Positions 25,902 through 34,748 are shown, numbered from the stretch's first letter. The stretch: 64,000 bases of DNA from an uncultured Erysipelotrichales bacterium (GCA_910579135.1 CAJTTM010000003.1:1-64000); one strand, 5' to 3'. Program-made: numbers and translations. Notes: generated by a model not told the origin, from the sequence alone.

Positions 25902-26870
25902 TTAATATCTTAAATGATTTATACTTGTAGAAATGATCTTTGTCATCATTTCTAAATCAAAATCTATTTGTTTATCACATAATATCATTTGATTTTCTAA
26001 AGGACTTAATACTTCATGAAATAATTGTTGTCTTTTCTCTTCATCTAATTTTCCTAACTCTCCCATAATAAATTCTTTTTGTCCTTCATTCAATTTACCT
26101 TGATATCTATTTCTTTTTCCCACCTTTAATGAAGAAGATGGCTCTAATGACTCCTTAAAATATCCTTCCATTAAATTAAAAACTTCATTCACTAAAGAAG
26201 AAACATGAATAACTGTTGGTACACCAATCGCAATAACAGGAATATCCATTGTTAGTTTATTAATAGCTTTACGATGATTTCCAATTCCACTTCCTGGATT
26301 AATTCCTACATTATTCATTTGAATAACTCTACATACCTTTTCATAACTTCTTGCACATAGTGCATCAATAACAATCATGATATCTGGTTTAAACTCTTCT
26401 TTTAAAGAATATAAATAATCTGCTGATTCTACTCCACTATGAGCCATTACGCCTGGAGTTACACAAATAATATCATAGTATTGTTTTTGATGTCTTAATT
26501 GTAAATCTAAATGATGAGTTGCTTGAATATGTTTTAAACTTCTTGGCCCGATAGCATCACTTGTTAGGGTATCATTTCCTAATCCAACAATCATAATAAG
26601 AGGATCTATAATATTTAATTCATTCAATAAAAATTCTTTAATTTGTAAATGACATTGGTTAATAATTTCATCTTTATTTTCATAATCTTTAAAACTAATT
26701 TCAACATATCTCCCTATATCTAATGAATGATTTTCATTCTTTCTTAATACTTCAAATTTCTCAACTGTTATTCCTCCTATTTCTTTGACTTCTCTATGAT
26801 AGTCTTTTTCTTTAGATGCAACCGCTAAAGATTCCATTGCTAAATCGCTTCTTGTATAATATTTCTTCAT
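25902..26870 (-). CDS. gpr: Germination protease (spore protease GPR)
   Basis: 322 residues. GPR is an aspartate-type protease that degrades the small acid-soluble proteins when spores germinate. The N-terminal YYTRSDLAMES is the typical propeptide region, removed on activation. IVGLGNDTLTSDAIGPR, CVTPGVMAHSGVES and DIMIVIDALCARS are the conserved core. Start at the ATG at 26870 after GGTGAT; the longer frame to 26915 lacks a site. With spoIIP it shows that the genome keeps spore genes. Confidence 0.93.
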   Translation of the reverse strand: MKKYYTRSDLAMESLAVASKEKDYHREVKEIGGITVEKFEVLRKNENHSLDIGRYVEISFKDYENKDEIINQCHLQIKEFLLNELNIIDPLIMIVGLGNDTLTSDAIGPRSLKHIQATHHLDLQLRHQKQYYDIICVTPGVMAHSGVESADYLYSLKEEFKPDIMIVIDALCARSYEKVCRVIQMNNVGINPGSGIGNHRKAINKLTMDIPVIAIGVPTVIHVSSLVNEVFNLMEGYFKESLEPSSSLKVGKRNRYQGKLNEGQKEFIMGELGKLDEEKRQQLFHEVLSPLENQMILCDKQIDFDLEMMTKIISTSINHLRY

Positions 26871-26929
26871 ATAATCACCAAATATATCATTAACAAAATA
26901 AAAAAAACTAATCAAAATTCAATAAAAGA

Positions 26930-26958
26930 TTGCAATTAAAATGTATTTTTGGTAGAAT
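26930..26958 (+). promoter_or_regulatory. Promoter of rpsT
   Basis: TTGCAA, a 17-base spacer, TAGAAT, 36 bases before the start. Confidence 0.65.
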
Positions 26959-26994
26959 AGCATAGCGAGATGTTATAAAGAGAGGTGAATCACA

Positions 26995-27258
26995 ATGGCA
27001 AACATGAAACAACAAATTAAACGTTATAAAAACGCTGATAAAAAACATGCAATTAACGCATCATATAAATCTGCTTTAAGAACAGCTATCAAGAACGTAT
27101 TAGCTGCAGTTGAAAAAGGAAACAAAGAAGAAGCTGTAGCTGCATATAACACAGCTGCTTCAAAATTAGATGCATCAGTAAGTAAAGGATTATATCATAA
27201 AAACTATGCAAGCAGACAAAAATCTAGATTATCTAAATTAGTAAACTCTATCGACTAG
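26995..27258 (+). CDS. rpsT: Ribosomal protein S20
   Basis: 87 residues, Lys- and Ala-rich with three helices. The opening MANMKQQIKRYKNADKK and HKNYASRQKSRLSKLV near the end are those of S20, which binds 16S rRNA in the small subunit. Strong ribosome site AGAGAGGTGA. Monocistronic, with a promoter upstream and a terminator covering its stop. In Firmicutes S20 is often opposite gpr, as here. Confidence 0.96.
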   Translation: MANMKQQIKRYKNADKKHAINASYKSALRTAIKNVLAAVEKGNKEEAVAAYNTAASKLDASVSKGLYHKNYASRQKSRLSKLVNSID

Positions 27259-27277
27259 TGATAGAGTTCTTTTTTTA
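27244..27277 (+). terminator. Terminator of rpsT, overlapping the stop codon
   Basis: Stem AACTCTATC / GATAGAGTT (27244-27252, 27260-27268) followed by eight Ts. Confidence 0.92.
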
Positions 27278-27286
27278 TAACTATAA

Positions 27287-27315
27287 TTGACAAAAAATAA
27301 TCAAAGACATATGAT
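27287..27315 (+). promoter_or_regulatory. Promoter of pepF
   Basis: Consensus TTGACA, a 17-base spacer, TATGAT. It excludes a start for pepF before about 27320. Confidence 0.8.
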
Positions 27316-27337
27316 ATATTCATCGTGGAGGTATGTT

Positions 27338-29104
27338 ATGGAAAGAAAAGATATTGATGAAAAATATACATGGGATTTATCTCAAATTTATGTTTCTAAT
27401 GATTTGTTTTATCAAGATTTAGAGATAGCTAAAGAATTATTAAAAAACTTAATAAATCAAAGGGACAGTTTTTTAGATTCTTTAGAAAGTTGTTTAAAGT
27501 TTCATGAAGAGAATACAAAATTAGATAGATATGCTTCTAAACTTTATTGTTTTGCTCATCTTCATTGTGATGTAGAACCTCAAAATCAAGAGTATCAAAC
27601 AATGCTTTCATCTGTTTTATCATTTTTAAATGAATATACTATCGCTTTAGATTTTTATTCAAATCAAATGATTGATAATGACAAAATTGTAAAAGGTTAT
27701 CTTCAAGATGAATCTTTAAAAAATTATCGTTATTCAATTAGTGAAGTTTTAAGAGAAAAAGAACATATTTTATCTCAAGAAATGGAAACTTTACTATCTA
27801 AAACAGGAGCTATGTCAGAAGTAAGTGAAAAGGTTTTTGATGCTTTACGTTTAGAATATGAAGATGTTCTTGTTGATGGAGAAAAGAAAACTTTAAATAG
27901 TGCAACTTTAAGTGAATTTTTAAAACATAAAGATAGAGATGTAAGAAAACAAGCTTATCATCATTTTTTTAAGGAGTATAAGAAGTTTGAGAATGTTTTT
28001 GCAGCAACTTTATCTGGAATCATGGAAAAAGATGCTTTTTATGCAAATGTTAGAAATTTTAATGATCCTTTAGAAGCTAGTTTATTTAATGATAATGTTC
28101 CTACTGATTTATTTTATAAGATATTAGATAAAGCAAATAAAGAATATAGACCTTTATTTCATAGATATAACGCTCTTAAAAAAAGAATCTTAAAATTTGA
28201 TACAATGTATAATTATGATTTAAGTGTTCCTTTAGTAGAAAGTATTGATAAAAAATATTCTATTGAAGAATGTTTTGATATTATTAATGAAGCTTTAAAA
28301 CCTTTAGGGGAAGATTATTTAAAGATCATAAACAAAGCAAAAGAAGAAAGATGGATTGACTATTATCCTACTAAAGGAAAAAGAATTGGTGCTTATTCAA
28401 GTGGATGTTATGATACTAATCCTTATATTTTAATGAATTTTATTGGTGATTATAATTCTTTATCTACTATGATTCATGAATTAGGACATAGTGTTCATAC
28501 TTATTTATCTAATTCAAATCAACATCCAGCTAATGCATCATATCGTATATTTGTTGCAGAGGTAGCTTCAACTGTTAATGAAACATTCTTAATTCAATAT
28601 ATGTTAGATCATAGTCAAACGAAAGAAGAGAAAGCTTATTTCTTATATGAATTATTAGAAAATTGTGTTGGTTTGATTTTTAGACAACCGATGTATGCTC
28701 ATTTTGAGCATATTTTACACAATCAAGCTAAAGATCATATTCCAATGTCTGCTCAAACAATTACTGAATTATATGATAAAATTAATGATGAATATTATGG
28801 AGATGATGTTGTTAATGATGAATTAGTAGGACATTCTTGTTTCTATATTCCTCATTTCTATTATAATTATTATGTTTATAAGTATACTTTAGGTATGACT
28901 GTTGCCCTATCAATTGTTTCTCGTATTTTAAATGGTGATAAAGATCAAGTTCTTTATTATTTGAATTTCTTGAAATCTGGAGGTAGTCTTTCTCCTGTAG
29001 AATTATTGAAGAATGCTCATGTTGATCCTTTAGATGATTCTATTTATGATGATGCTTTTCATTATTTTGAAGATATTTTAAATCAATTTGAAGAATTAAT
29101 ATAA
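27338..29104 (+). CDS. pepF: Oligoendopeptidase F
   Basis: 588-residue cytoplasmic M3 zinc metallopeptidase that cuts peptides of about 7-17 residues. The zinc motif is HELGH in STMIHELGHSVHTYLS, with the third ligand Glu in VAEVASTVNE. Start at the ATG at 27338 with GTGGAGG upstream and its own consensus promoter. It could digest peptides imported by the Opp system at 57-63 kb. Length is typical. Confidence 0.95.
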   Translation: MERKDIDEKYTWDLSQIYVSNDLFYQDLEIAKELLKNLINQRDSFLDSLESCLKFHEENTKLDRYASKLYCFAHLHCDVEPQNQEYQTMLSSVLSFLNEYTIALDFYSNQMIDNDKIVKGYLQDESLKNYRYSISEVLREKEHILSQEMETLLSKTGAMSEVSEKVFDALRLEYEDVLVDGEKKTLNSATLSEFLKHKDRDVRKQAYHHFFKEYKKFENVFAATLSGIMEKDAFYANVRNFNDPLEASLFNDNVPTDLFYKILDKANKEYRPLFHRYNALKKRILKFDTMYNYDLSVPLVESIDKKYSIEECFDIINEALKPLGEDYLKIINKAKEERWIDYYPTKGKRIGAYSSGCYDTNPYILMNFIGDYNSLSTMIHELGHSVHTYLSNSNQHPANASYRIFVAEVASTVNETFLIQYMLDHSQTKEEKAYFLYELLENCVGLIFRQPMYAHFEHILHNQAKDHIPMSAQTITELYDKINDEYYGDDVVNDELVGHSCFYIPHFYYNYYVYKYTLGMTVALSIVSRILNGDKDQVLYYLNFLKSGGSLSPVELLKNAHVDPLDDSIYDDAFHYFEDILNQFEELI

Positions 29105-29130
29105 AAAGCTTGGATTTCCAAGCTTTTTTT
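29104..29130 (+). terminator. Terminator of pepF
   Basis: Stem AAAAGCTTGG / CCAAGCTTTT with loop ATTT, ending in Ts. Confidence 0.92.
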
Positions 29131-29154
29131 AACCCACTAACCATTTATATTTTT

Positions 29155-29759
29155 CTACACTATAAAAGGTATAAAAGGAATTAATATTGGTATTTGTCTA
29201 CTATAGATTTGATATTTTAAATCTTGTCCATAATTTTTATTTTGTCTTATTTCAAGCCTTCTTGCTCCACCAAGCATAATATAAACAATACATACATATC
29301 CAAATAGTCCAATCCTCCAATGAATGACACTTGTAAAAGCTGTTATACCTGAAAGAAGAACCCCAGTCCAAAATAATATTTTTCCTAAATAATTAGGACA
29401 ACGGACAATCTTATATAATCCCCTATCACAAAAACAATCAGGATTTTTCTGGCTATTGACTCAAATAAAATACCAAATATCATTACCCCTAAACCTATTG
29501 TTGTTAGTGTATCTAATTTTGCGTTTGACATAAGTCTCATATAAATTGGAGAAATTTGACAAACATATAGAAATGCACAACTTGCCCAAATACAAACTTT
29601 CACAAAAACTCATTGATTTCTTTTTTCATCATTTTACAATAACTTATACTTTTCATTTCTATGTGTAGATAAAGCAATAATCATCCGATTGCTAAAGCTG
29701 TGATTGAAAACCTATATTCTAAAAAAACATAAGCTAAATAATATAATAAAATTATTCAT
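29155..29759 (-). pseudogene. Decayed DUF1295/steroid-reductase-like membrane protein gene
   Basis: The minus strand reads as a broken DUF1295 protein. An ATG at 29759 with GAGGTAGA leads into MNNFIILFSLC and then stops. A middle frame at 29385-29603 carries IGLGVMIFGILFESIA. A third frame resumes with QKNPDCFCDRGLYKIVRC, PNYLGKILFWTGVLLSG and LFGYVCIVYIMLGGARRLE, to a stop at 29155. At least two frameshifts and probable deletions separate the pieces; the whole is shorter than an intact family member (about 250 residues). It fills the 640-base gap between pepF and the DMT transporter. Confidence 0.8.
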
Positions 29760-29770
29760 CTTCTACCTCT

Positions 29771-30622
29771 TTATTTTAAATTCATTCTATAATTTATAAT
29801 AGCTATCACAAAAATAATTACATATCCTATAATACTATATGTATCAGGAATTTGTCCAAAAACAAATAATCCTGCGATTGCTGAAAATATAATCTGTGAA
29901 TAATCAAATATAGAAATATCTTTTCCTGGTGCATAACTATATGCATTTGTAATCGCAAATTGTCCTCCAGCTGCCATTAATCCTGCCAATATTAAATAAA
30001 TAAATTGATTCATATTCATTGGTACATAATCACAAATTAAAAAAGGTAATAAAACGAAACAACTAAATGCTGAAAAGAAAAAGACAATTTTTGATTTTTC
30101 AACACCTCTTTCAGTTAGTAATCTCACTAAGGTATAAGCAAGCCCTGCACTTGCAGCCCCTATGATAGCAATTATTGAAGCTAATAGTTCAGCATTTTGA
30201 AAACTTGGTTTTACAACAAACATTGCGCCTACAAATGCTCCTATAATTAATAAAATTTGTTTTATTGTTATCTTTTCTTTTAGTATAAAATATGAAAAGA
30301 TAATTACAAAAAATGGATTCATTTTTTGTAATATTGAAGCATCAGCTAGTAATAAATAATCTACTGCGTAGAAGTTTGCTAAAATACCAATAGTCCCAAA
30401 CGACGCCCTAAGTATAAGTAATGGTAAATCTTTTTTTTGATATGAAAAACCTTGTTTATTTTTAATTAAAATACCTGCTGCAATAATCATTGCAATCAAA
30501 TTTCTAAAAAAGCTTTTTTCAACAGAAGGTAAATTTCCTGATAATTTTACAAATAAACTCATCATTGCAAAAAAGAATGCACTTAAAATAATAAACAAAG
30601 TTCCTTTTTGTTTGTTTGACAT
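29771..30622 (-). CDS. DMT-superfamily (EamA) transporter
   Basis: 283 residues with ten hydrophobic segments in two EamA halves, opening LFIILSAFFFAMMSLFVKL. The second half starts near residue 150 (IIGAASAGLAYTLVRLL). These carriers move metabolites or nucleobases; the substrate is unknown. The ATG at 30622 has AGAAGGGATA upstream. It is divergent from ispG. The decayed DUF1295 gene begins 12 bases after its stop. Confidence 0.88.
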   Translation of the reverse strand: MSNKQKGTLFIILSAFFFAMMSLFVKLSGNLPSVEKSFFRNLIAMIIAAGILIKNKQGFSYQKKDLPLLILRASFGTIGILANFYAVDYLLLADASILQKMNPFFVIIFSYFILKEKITIKQILLIIGAFVGAMFVVKPSFQNAELLASIIAIIGAASAGLAYTLVRLLTERGVEKSKIVFFFSAFSCFVLLPFLICDYVPMNMNQFIYLILAGLMAAGGQFAITNAYSYAPGKDISIFDYSQIIFSAIAGLFVFGQIPDTYSIIGYVIIFVIAIINYRMNLK

Positions 30623-30721
30623 ATATATCCCTTCTTTTTTTTACTTATTATACTCTTTTTTATAAAAATAAAAAGAATTGTTTTTGATGAAAATATGATA
30701 TAATCATTATGAGGTGATAAA

Positions 30722-31783
30722 ATGAATAGAACAGAAACGAGATCTTTTAAAATTGGTCCTTTACAGCTAGGTGGAAATAATCATGTTATTATTCAATCAA
30801 TGTGTAATACAAAAACCAAAGATATTAAAGCAACAATCAAACAAATATTAGAATTAGAAGAAGCTGGTTGTGAATTAATTAGAGTTGCTATTTTTGATAA
30901 AGAGGATGCGAATGCAATTAAAGAAATTAAAAAACAAATACATATTCCTATTGTTGCAGATATTCATTTTGATTATAAACTTGCTCTTTTGTGTATAAAA
31001 AACGATATAGATAAAATAAGAATTAATCCTGGTAACATTGGTTCTATGGATAAAGTTAAAACTGTTGTTGAAGCTTGTAAGGAAAAAAATATTCCTATTC
31101 GTATTGGGGTTAATAGTGGTTCTTTAGAAAAAGATATTATTCAAAGATATGGTAAACCAACTGCAAAGGGAATGGTTGAAAGCGCAAAGAAACATATAGA
31201 TATATTAGAATCATTAGATTTTCATAATTATGCTATATCGTTAAAATCTTCAAATACTTTATTAACTATTGAAGCTTATAAGCTTGCAAGTGAAACTTTT
31301 GATTGTCCTCTACATATTGGAGTTACTGAGGCAGGAACAAAATTAGGAGGAACAATTAAATCTAGTTTAGGTATTGGTACTTTACTATATGAAGGTATTG
31401 GAAATACTATTCGTGTTTCTTTAAGTGATAATCCAGTAGAAGAAATCAAGGTTGCGAAAACTTTATTAAAAGAATTAGACTTAATAAAGAATGTTCCTAC
31501 TCTTGTATCTTGCCCAACTTGTGGAAGAATACAGTATGATTTAATTCCTATCGCAAAAGAAATGGAAAATTTCTTAAATACTATTCATAGTGACATTACT
31601 GTCGCAATTATGGGATGTGCAGTTAATGGTCCTGGAGAAGCTAAAAATGCTGATATTGGTATTGCAGGTGGTGTCAAAGAAGGATTATTAATTAAAAAAG
31701 GAGAAATCATAAGAAAAATTAAACAAGAAGATATTGTTGATGAATTAAAGAAAGAAATTATTTCTATGACAAACTCTAGATAG
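30722..31783 (+). CDS. ispG: 4-hydroxy-3-methylbut-2-enyl-diphosphate synthase (IspG/GcpE)
   Basis: 353-residue iron-sulfur enzyme of the MEP pathway, converting MEcPP to HMBPP. The N-terminal TIM barrel begins with RTETRSFKIGPLQLGG. The cluster cysteines are in SCPTCGR and GCAVNGPGEA near the C-terminus, with the catalytic Glu after. The length is that of the bacterial short type. A TATAAT lies at 30699-30704 and GAGGTGATAAA precedes the ATG. Together with ispH at 37824 it shows the MEP route. Confidence 0.96.
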   Translation: MNRTETRSFKIGPLQLGGNNHVIIQSMCNTKTKDIKATIKQILELEEAGCELIRVAIFDKEDANAIKEIKKQIHIPIVADIHFDYKLALLCIKNDIDKIRINPGNIGSMDKVKTVVEACKEKNIPIRIGVNSGSLEKDIIQRYGKPTAKGMVESAKKHIDILESLDFHNYAISLKSSNTLLTIEAYKLASETFDCPLHIGVTEAGTKLGGTIKSSLGIGTLLYEGIGNTIRVSLSDNPVEEIKVAKTLLKELDLIKNVPTLVSCPTCGRIQYDLIPIAKEMENFLNTIHSDITVAIMGCAVNGPGEAKNADIGIAGGVKEGLLIKKGEIIRKIKQEDIVDELKKEIISMTNSR

Positions 31784-31797
31784 AGTTTGTTTTTTTC
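31771..31797 (+). terminator. Terminator of ispG, overlapping the stop codon
   Basis: Stem AAACTCTA / TAGAGTTT (31771-31788) and a T run. Confidence 0.9.
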
Positions 31798-31930
31798 CTG
31801 AAAATTATCTAATTACGATTTTTCTAATTTTGATTAGATAAAATATTATTTTATTAAAACTGTTTTTATTTTATAGCGTAATTAATTTATGATATAATTT
31901 TTTTAGAATATAAATGGAAGGAGAAATATA

Positions 31931-33340
31931 ATGAGTAAAGAATTTAATTTTGATTTTAAAACTTGGATTTTAGAACATGATATAAATGATTATGAAATAA
32001 AACCAGAAAATGAGAATAATATTAAATTGGTTACAGAATATGGCGAAGCCACAGTTAATTTTACTACTGTAGAAGAAGGCACAATTGTAGAATTTTCTAT
32101 TGTTTCTAAAAAAGATGATTCAGTTAAGTTTTATTTACACTTTGAATTAAATGATGAAGATCATGCTAAACAATTATATGATGAAATGGTTGAAACACTT
32201 TTAAATCTAAAAAACGAGAAAACAATACAAATTCTATTATCTTGCTCATCTGGCCTTACTACATCTATGTTTGCAGAGAATTTAAATTCAGTTGCTGAAA
32301 TGTTAGGATTAGATTATCATTTTAATGCTGTTTCTTATTTAAGTATTTATGAAGAAGTTGATAAATATGATGTTGTATTAATTGCCCCTCAAATAGGATA
32401 TATGCTTAATCGTTTAAAAGAAAGTTTAACAGAAAAACTAGTTCTTCAAATTCCAACCGCTGTTTTTGCTTCATATGACGCTCTTTCTGCAATTCAATTT
32501 ATACAGAGTGAATTAGAGGCTTTTAATACAAATAAAAAGAAGAAAAAAACAGAAGAGTGTTCTCATTGTATTGAATATCATAAGCGTATTTTATCAATTG
32601 TTATTTCATTAAATAAAGCTCAAGCGAAGATATTTTATCGCTTGAAAGAAAAATGTGAAATTATTGATAGTCATTTGATTATTAAACCTTCAATGAATAT
32701 TTATGATTTATATGATATTATTGATACTATCTTATTAAAATACTCTTATGTTGATATCATTGGTATTGCAACACCTGGTATTATAAGTGATGATAATAAG
32801 TTAAAAAATTTAACTTATAAAGAAGAGGCTTTTGACATTAAAAAGGAATTTGAAAAAAAATATAATTTACCCGTTATTCTTTGTAATAACGCTAATGCTG
32901 CAGTTCTTGGATTCTCTTTAGATCATCCTGATTATAGTGATATTATATATCATTCTCAACAATTTGGTTTTGGAGTTGGAGGACAAGGTATTATTGTTAA
33001 CAAAAAACTTCTTTTAGGGAAAAATGGAGTTGCTGGTGAATTGAAATATTTTATAAAACGTATGCAATTTTCTGATAATTTACATAAACTTGTTTTAAAT
33101 GAACAAGGAGCTGTAGAAGTTGTCACAAAATCTCTTTTACCAACTATTTGTACAATCGGTCCAGAAGCCATTGCTATATGTTCTCCAATGACACCTAATA
33201 TGGATGAAATTAAAAATAAAATCAGTTCTTTTATTCCTGAAGAATTTTTACCAAAATTCTATTATATTAAAGATGCAAGTTCTTATATGTTAAATGGTAT
33301 AACTCAATTATGTGTTGATTATTTTGATAAAAATGAATAA
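31931..33340 (+). CDS. PTS EIIB-like domain fused to a catalytically altered ROK domain
   Basis: 469 residues in three parts. Residues 1-95 are an unrecognised domain. Residues 97-197 resemble a lactose/cellobiose-type EIIB, with the phosphocysteine loop ILLSCSSGLTTSM (Cys105) and VVLIAPQIGYML. Residues 215-469 resemble a ROK sugar kinase or regulator: GIATPGII, LCNNANAAVLG and FGVGGQGIIVNKKLL. The usual DxGGT phosphate loop is replaced by SLNKAQA, and the catalytic Asp of NDANAA is Asn (residue 320). ROK zinc cysteines are absent, though CSHC occurs in the linker. No HTH is seen. I infer a sugar- and phosphorylation-sensing regulator, not a kinase. It is a single-gene unit with its own terminator; no PTS genes are adjacent. 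Confidence 0.75.
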   Translation: MSKEFNFDFKTWILEHDINDYEIKPENENNIKLVTEYGEATVNFTTVEEGTIVEFSIVSKKDDSVKFYLHFELNDEDHAKQLYDEMVETLLNLKNEKTIQILLSCSSGLTTSMFAENLNSVAEMLGLDYHFNAVSYLSIYEEVDKYDVVLIAPQIGYMLNRLKESLTEKLVLQIPTAVFASYDALSAIQFIQSELEAFNTNKKKKKTEECSHCIEYHKRILSIVISLNKAQAKIFYRLKEKCEIIDSHLIIKPSMNIYDLYDIIDTILLKYSYVDIIGIATPGIISDDNKLKNLTYKEEAFDIKKEFEKKYNLPVILCNNANAAVLGFSLDHPDYSDIIYHSQQFGFGVGGQGIIVNKKLLLGKNGVAGELKYFIKRMQFSDNLHKLVLNEQGAVEVVTKSLLPTICTIGPEAIAICSPMTPNMDEIKNKISSFIPEEFLPKFYYIKDASSYMLNGITQLCVDYFDKNE

Positions 33341-33354
33341 TTTAAAGTTGACTT

Positions 33355-33390
33355 AAACTTGGAGTATGAAATACTTCAAGTTTTCTTTTT
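33355..33390 (+). terminator. Terminator of the EIIB-ROK gene
   Basis: Stem AAACTTG-AGTAT / ATACT-CAAGTTT with one internal mismatch, then TTTTCTTTTT. Confidence 0.8.
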
Positions 33391-33531
33391 GGACAAAATG
33401 TCCAATGACAACTCTGTTTTATACTCTTATAATAGATTTATAGAAGTCTATATTTTCATATTATGAAATTATACATTTAAAAAAAGAAAAAGCCTCTTTT
33501 TATTAGTATAGAATAATAGGAGGTCAAATAA
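33390..33531 (+). promoter_or_regulatory. Promoter and leader of rpn copy 2, shared with copy 1
   Basis: Palindrome TGGACAAAATGTCCA (33390-33404) touches ATGACA (33405-33410); a 17-base spacer and TATAAT (33428-33433) follow. The leader keeps the same inverted pairings over the ribosome site as copy 1. About 140 bases match 19335-19478 with only a few changes. Confidence 0.7.
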
Positions 33532-34413
33532 ATGAAAGCTAAAAATCAAGATATTATGTCCCTTATTGAGTCTATGACTTTATTTCATTCTCCTATGATC
33601 AAAGTTGTCTTTGGTCATAGGGAATGTGTTAATGAAATGATTGATATCATACTAGGAAGACATATACATATTGATGAACATCATGTTGAACATTATATGA
33701 GTAATATCAAAGGAAGAGAAGCTCAGTTTGATATTTATGTCAAAAGTGAAAAGATAAGAATCAATGTAGAAATACAGAGAAAAGAAAAAGGAGCGACACC
33801 AAAAAGAGGAAGATTAAATCTTAGTCTTATAGATACACAAGAAATAAAGAAAAGTTCAGAATATGAAGAAGTTCCAGAAAGTTATATCGTTTTTATGTGT
33901 GAAGGAGACTACTTTAAGAAGGAATTACCAATATATCATCTTAAACTTACGAATAAAGAAACAAAAGAAGAAGTAGATATAGGACAAGAGATGATATATG
34001 TGAATGGAGATTATCAGGATGAAGAAACAGTACTAGGAAGATTAATCCATGATTTTCATTGTATTGATCCAAATGAGATGTATAGTGAAGTCTTAAAAAA
34101 ATGGGTCAAATATTATAAAGAAGAAAGGAGAGGAGTTACTGAAATGTGTGAGATATGTGAACAATTAAAAGAAATGGGAAGAGTTGAAGGAGAACTTATA
34201 GGAATAAGCAAAGGTGAAATCATAGGGATGGAAAAAGGTTATGTGAATGGAAAGCTAGATATTTTAATGAGTCAATTAAGAAAGAAATTAGGATATTTAT
34301 CAGAGAATGGTATCAAAATTATTAATAGTCTTGATGAAAAGACAATAAGTACAATAGCATTAAATATCTTTGATATTAATAATGAAGAAGATATATTGAA
34401 ATATATTTTCTAA
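33532..34413 (+). CDS. Rpn-family PD-(D/E)XK nuclease, copy 2
   Basis: 293 residues. Core residues Asp67, E80-I-Q82 and K84 are the same as in copy 1, and the N-terminal third is almost identical even at DNA level. It differs in residues 117-150, in a linker about 20 residues longer (GELIGISKGEIIGMEKGYV) and in the last 50 residues. The ribosome site AGGAGGT precedes the ATG. An internal ribosome site and ATG occur at codon 205. A separate C-terminal copy follows 59 bases downstream. The family acts on DNA in E. coli; here cleavage and any link to phage defence are inferred. Confidence 0.88.
   Translation: MKAKNQDIMSLIESMTLFHSPMIKVVFGHRECVNEMIDIILGRHIHIDEHHVEHYMSNIKGREAQFDIYVKSEKIRINVEIQRKEKGATPKRGRLNLSLIDTQEIKKSSEYEEVPESYIVFMCEGDYFKKELPIYHLKLTNKETKEEVDIGQEMIYVNGDYQDEETVLGRLIHDFHCIDPNEMYSEVLKKWVKYYKEERRGVTEMCEICEQLKEMGRVEGELIGISKGEIIGMEKGYVNGKLDILMSQLRKKLGYLSENGIKIINSLDEKTISTIALNIFDINNEEDILKYIF
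34144..34413 (+). CDS. Internal short form of Rpn copy 2 (candidate intragenic inhibitor)
   Basis: In-frame ATG at codon 205 after GGAGAGGAG with eight bases between. It would yield an 89-residue C-terminal protein beginning MCEICEQLKEMGRVEG. The same start at the same codon exists in copy 1, although the sequence downstream has diverged, so the site itself appears to be kept. Confidence 0.6.
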   Translation: MCEICEQLKEMGRVEGELIGISKGEIIGMEKGYVNGKLDILMSQLRKKLGYLSENGIKIINSLDEKTISTIALNIFDINNEEDILKYIF

Positions 34414-34472
34414 ATTCAAAGATATATAATAAAGCTTAAAAAGTAGATTATATATTAAGGAGAAATATTAGG

Positions 34473-34694
34473 ATGAGTATAACAAATAAGCAATTAATGG
34501 AACTGATAAGAATGGAAGGTTATATGGTTGGAATGGTAGAGACAATAATTATTTTATTAAGAAAAAAGTTGGGGTATTTACCAAAAGATGTTATCACTAA
34601 AATCCATGATAGTGATGGAGATGAATTAAATGAATTAATTACCAATTTCTTTAATATATATACTGAAGAGGATATATTGAAGTATATTCATTAA
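34473..34694 (+). CDS. Stand-alone Rpn C-terminal domain protein
   Basis: 73 residues with its own ribosome site (AAGGAG) and no nuclease part. It aligns with the C-terminal domain of both Rpn proteins: RKKLGYLPKD matches RKKLGYLSEN, and it ends EEDILKYIH, closest to copy 1. It could be a free inhibitor of the nuclease, a remnant of a third rpn gene, or a reservoir for C-terminal exchange. It is in the same direction as copy 2, with a terminator after it, so the two are probably one transcript. Confidence 0.65.
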   Translation: MSITNKQLMELIRMEGYMVGMVETIIILLRKKLGYLPKDVITKIHDSDGDELNELITNFFNIYTEEDILKYIH

Positions 34695-34705
34695 ATAACA
34701 GAAAT

Positions 34706-34748
34706 ACTCTAAAGATTAACTAGAATCTTTAGAGTTCTATTTTTTTTT
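34706..34748 (+). terminator. Terminator of the rpn copy 2 unit
   Basis: Perfect 12-pair stem ACTCTAAAGATT / AATCTTTAGAGT followed by a long T run. Confidence 0.93.

Noticed and set aside
31805..31841. Inverted repeat TTATCTAAT / ATTAGATAA upstream of the EIIB-ROK gene as an operator
   Set aside because: Nine-base arms with a long AT-rich loop in very AT-rich DNA; could be chance and no regulator is linked.
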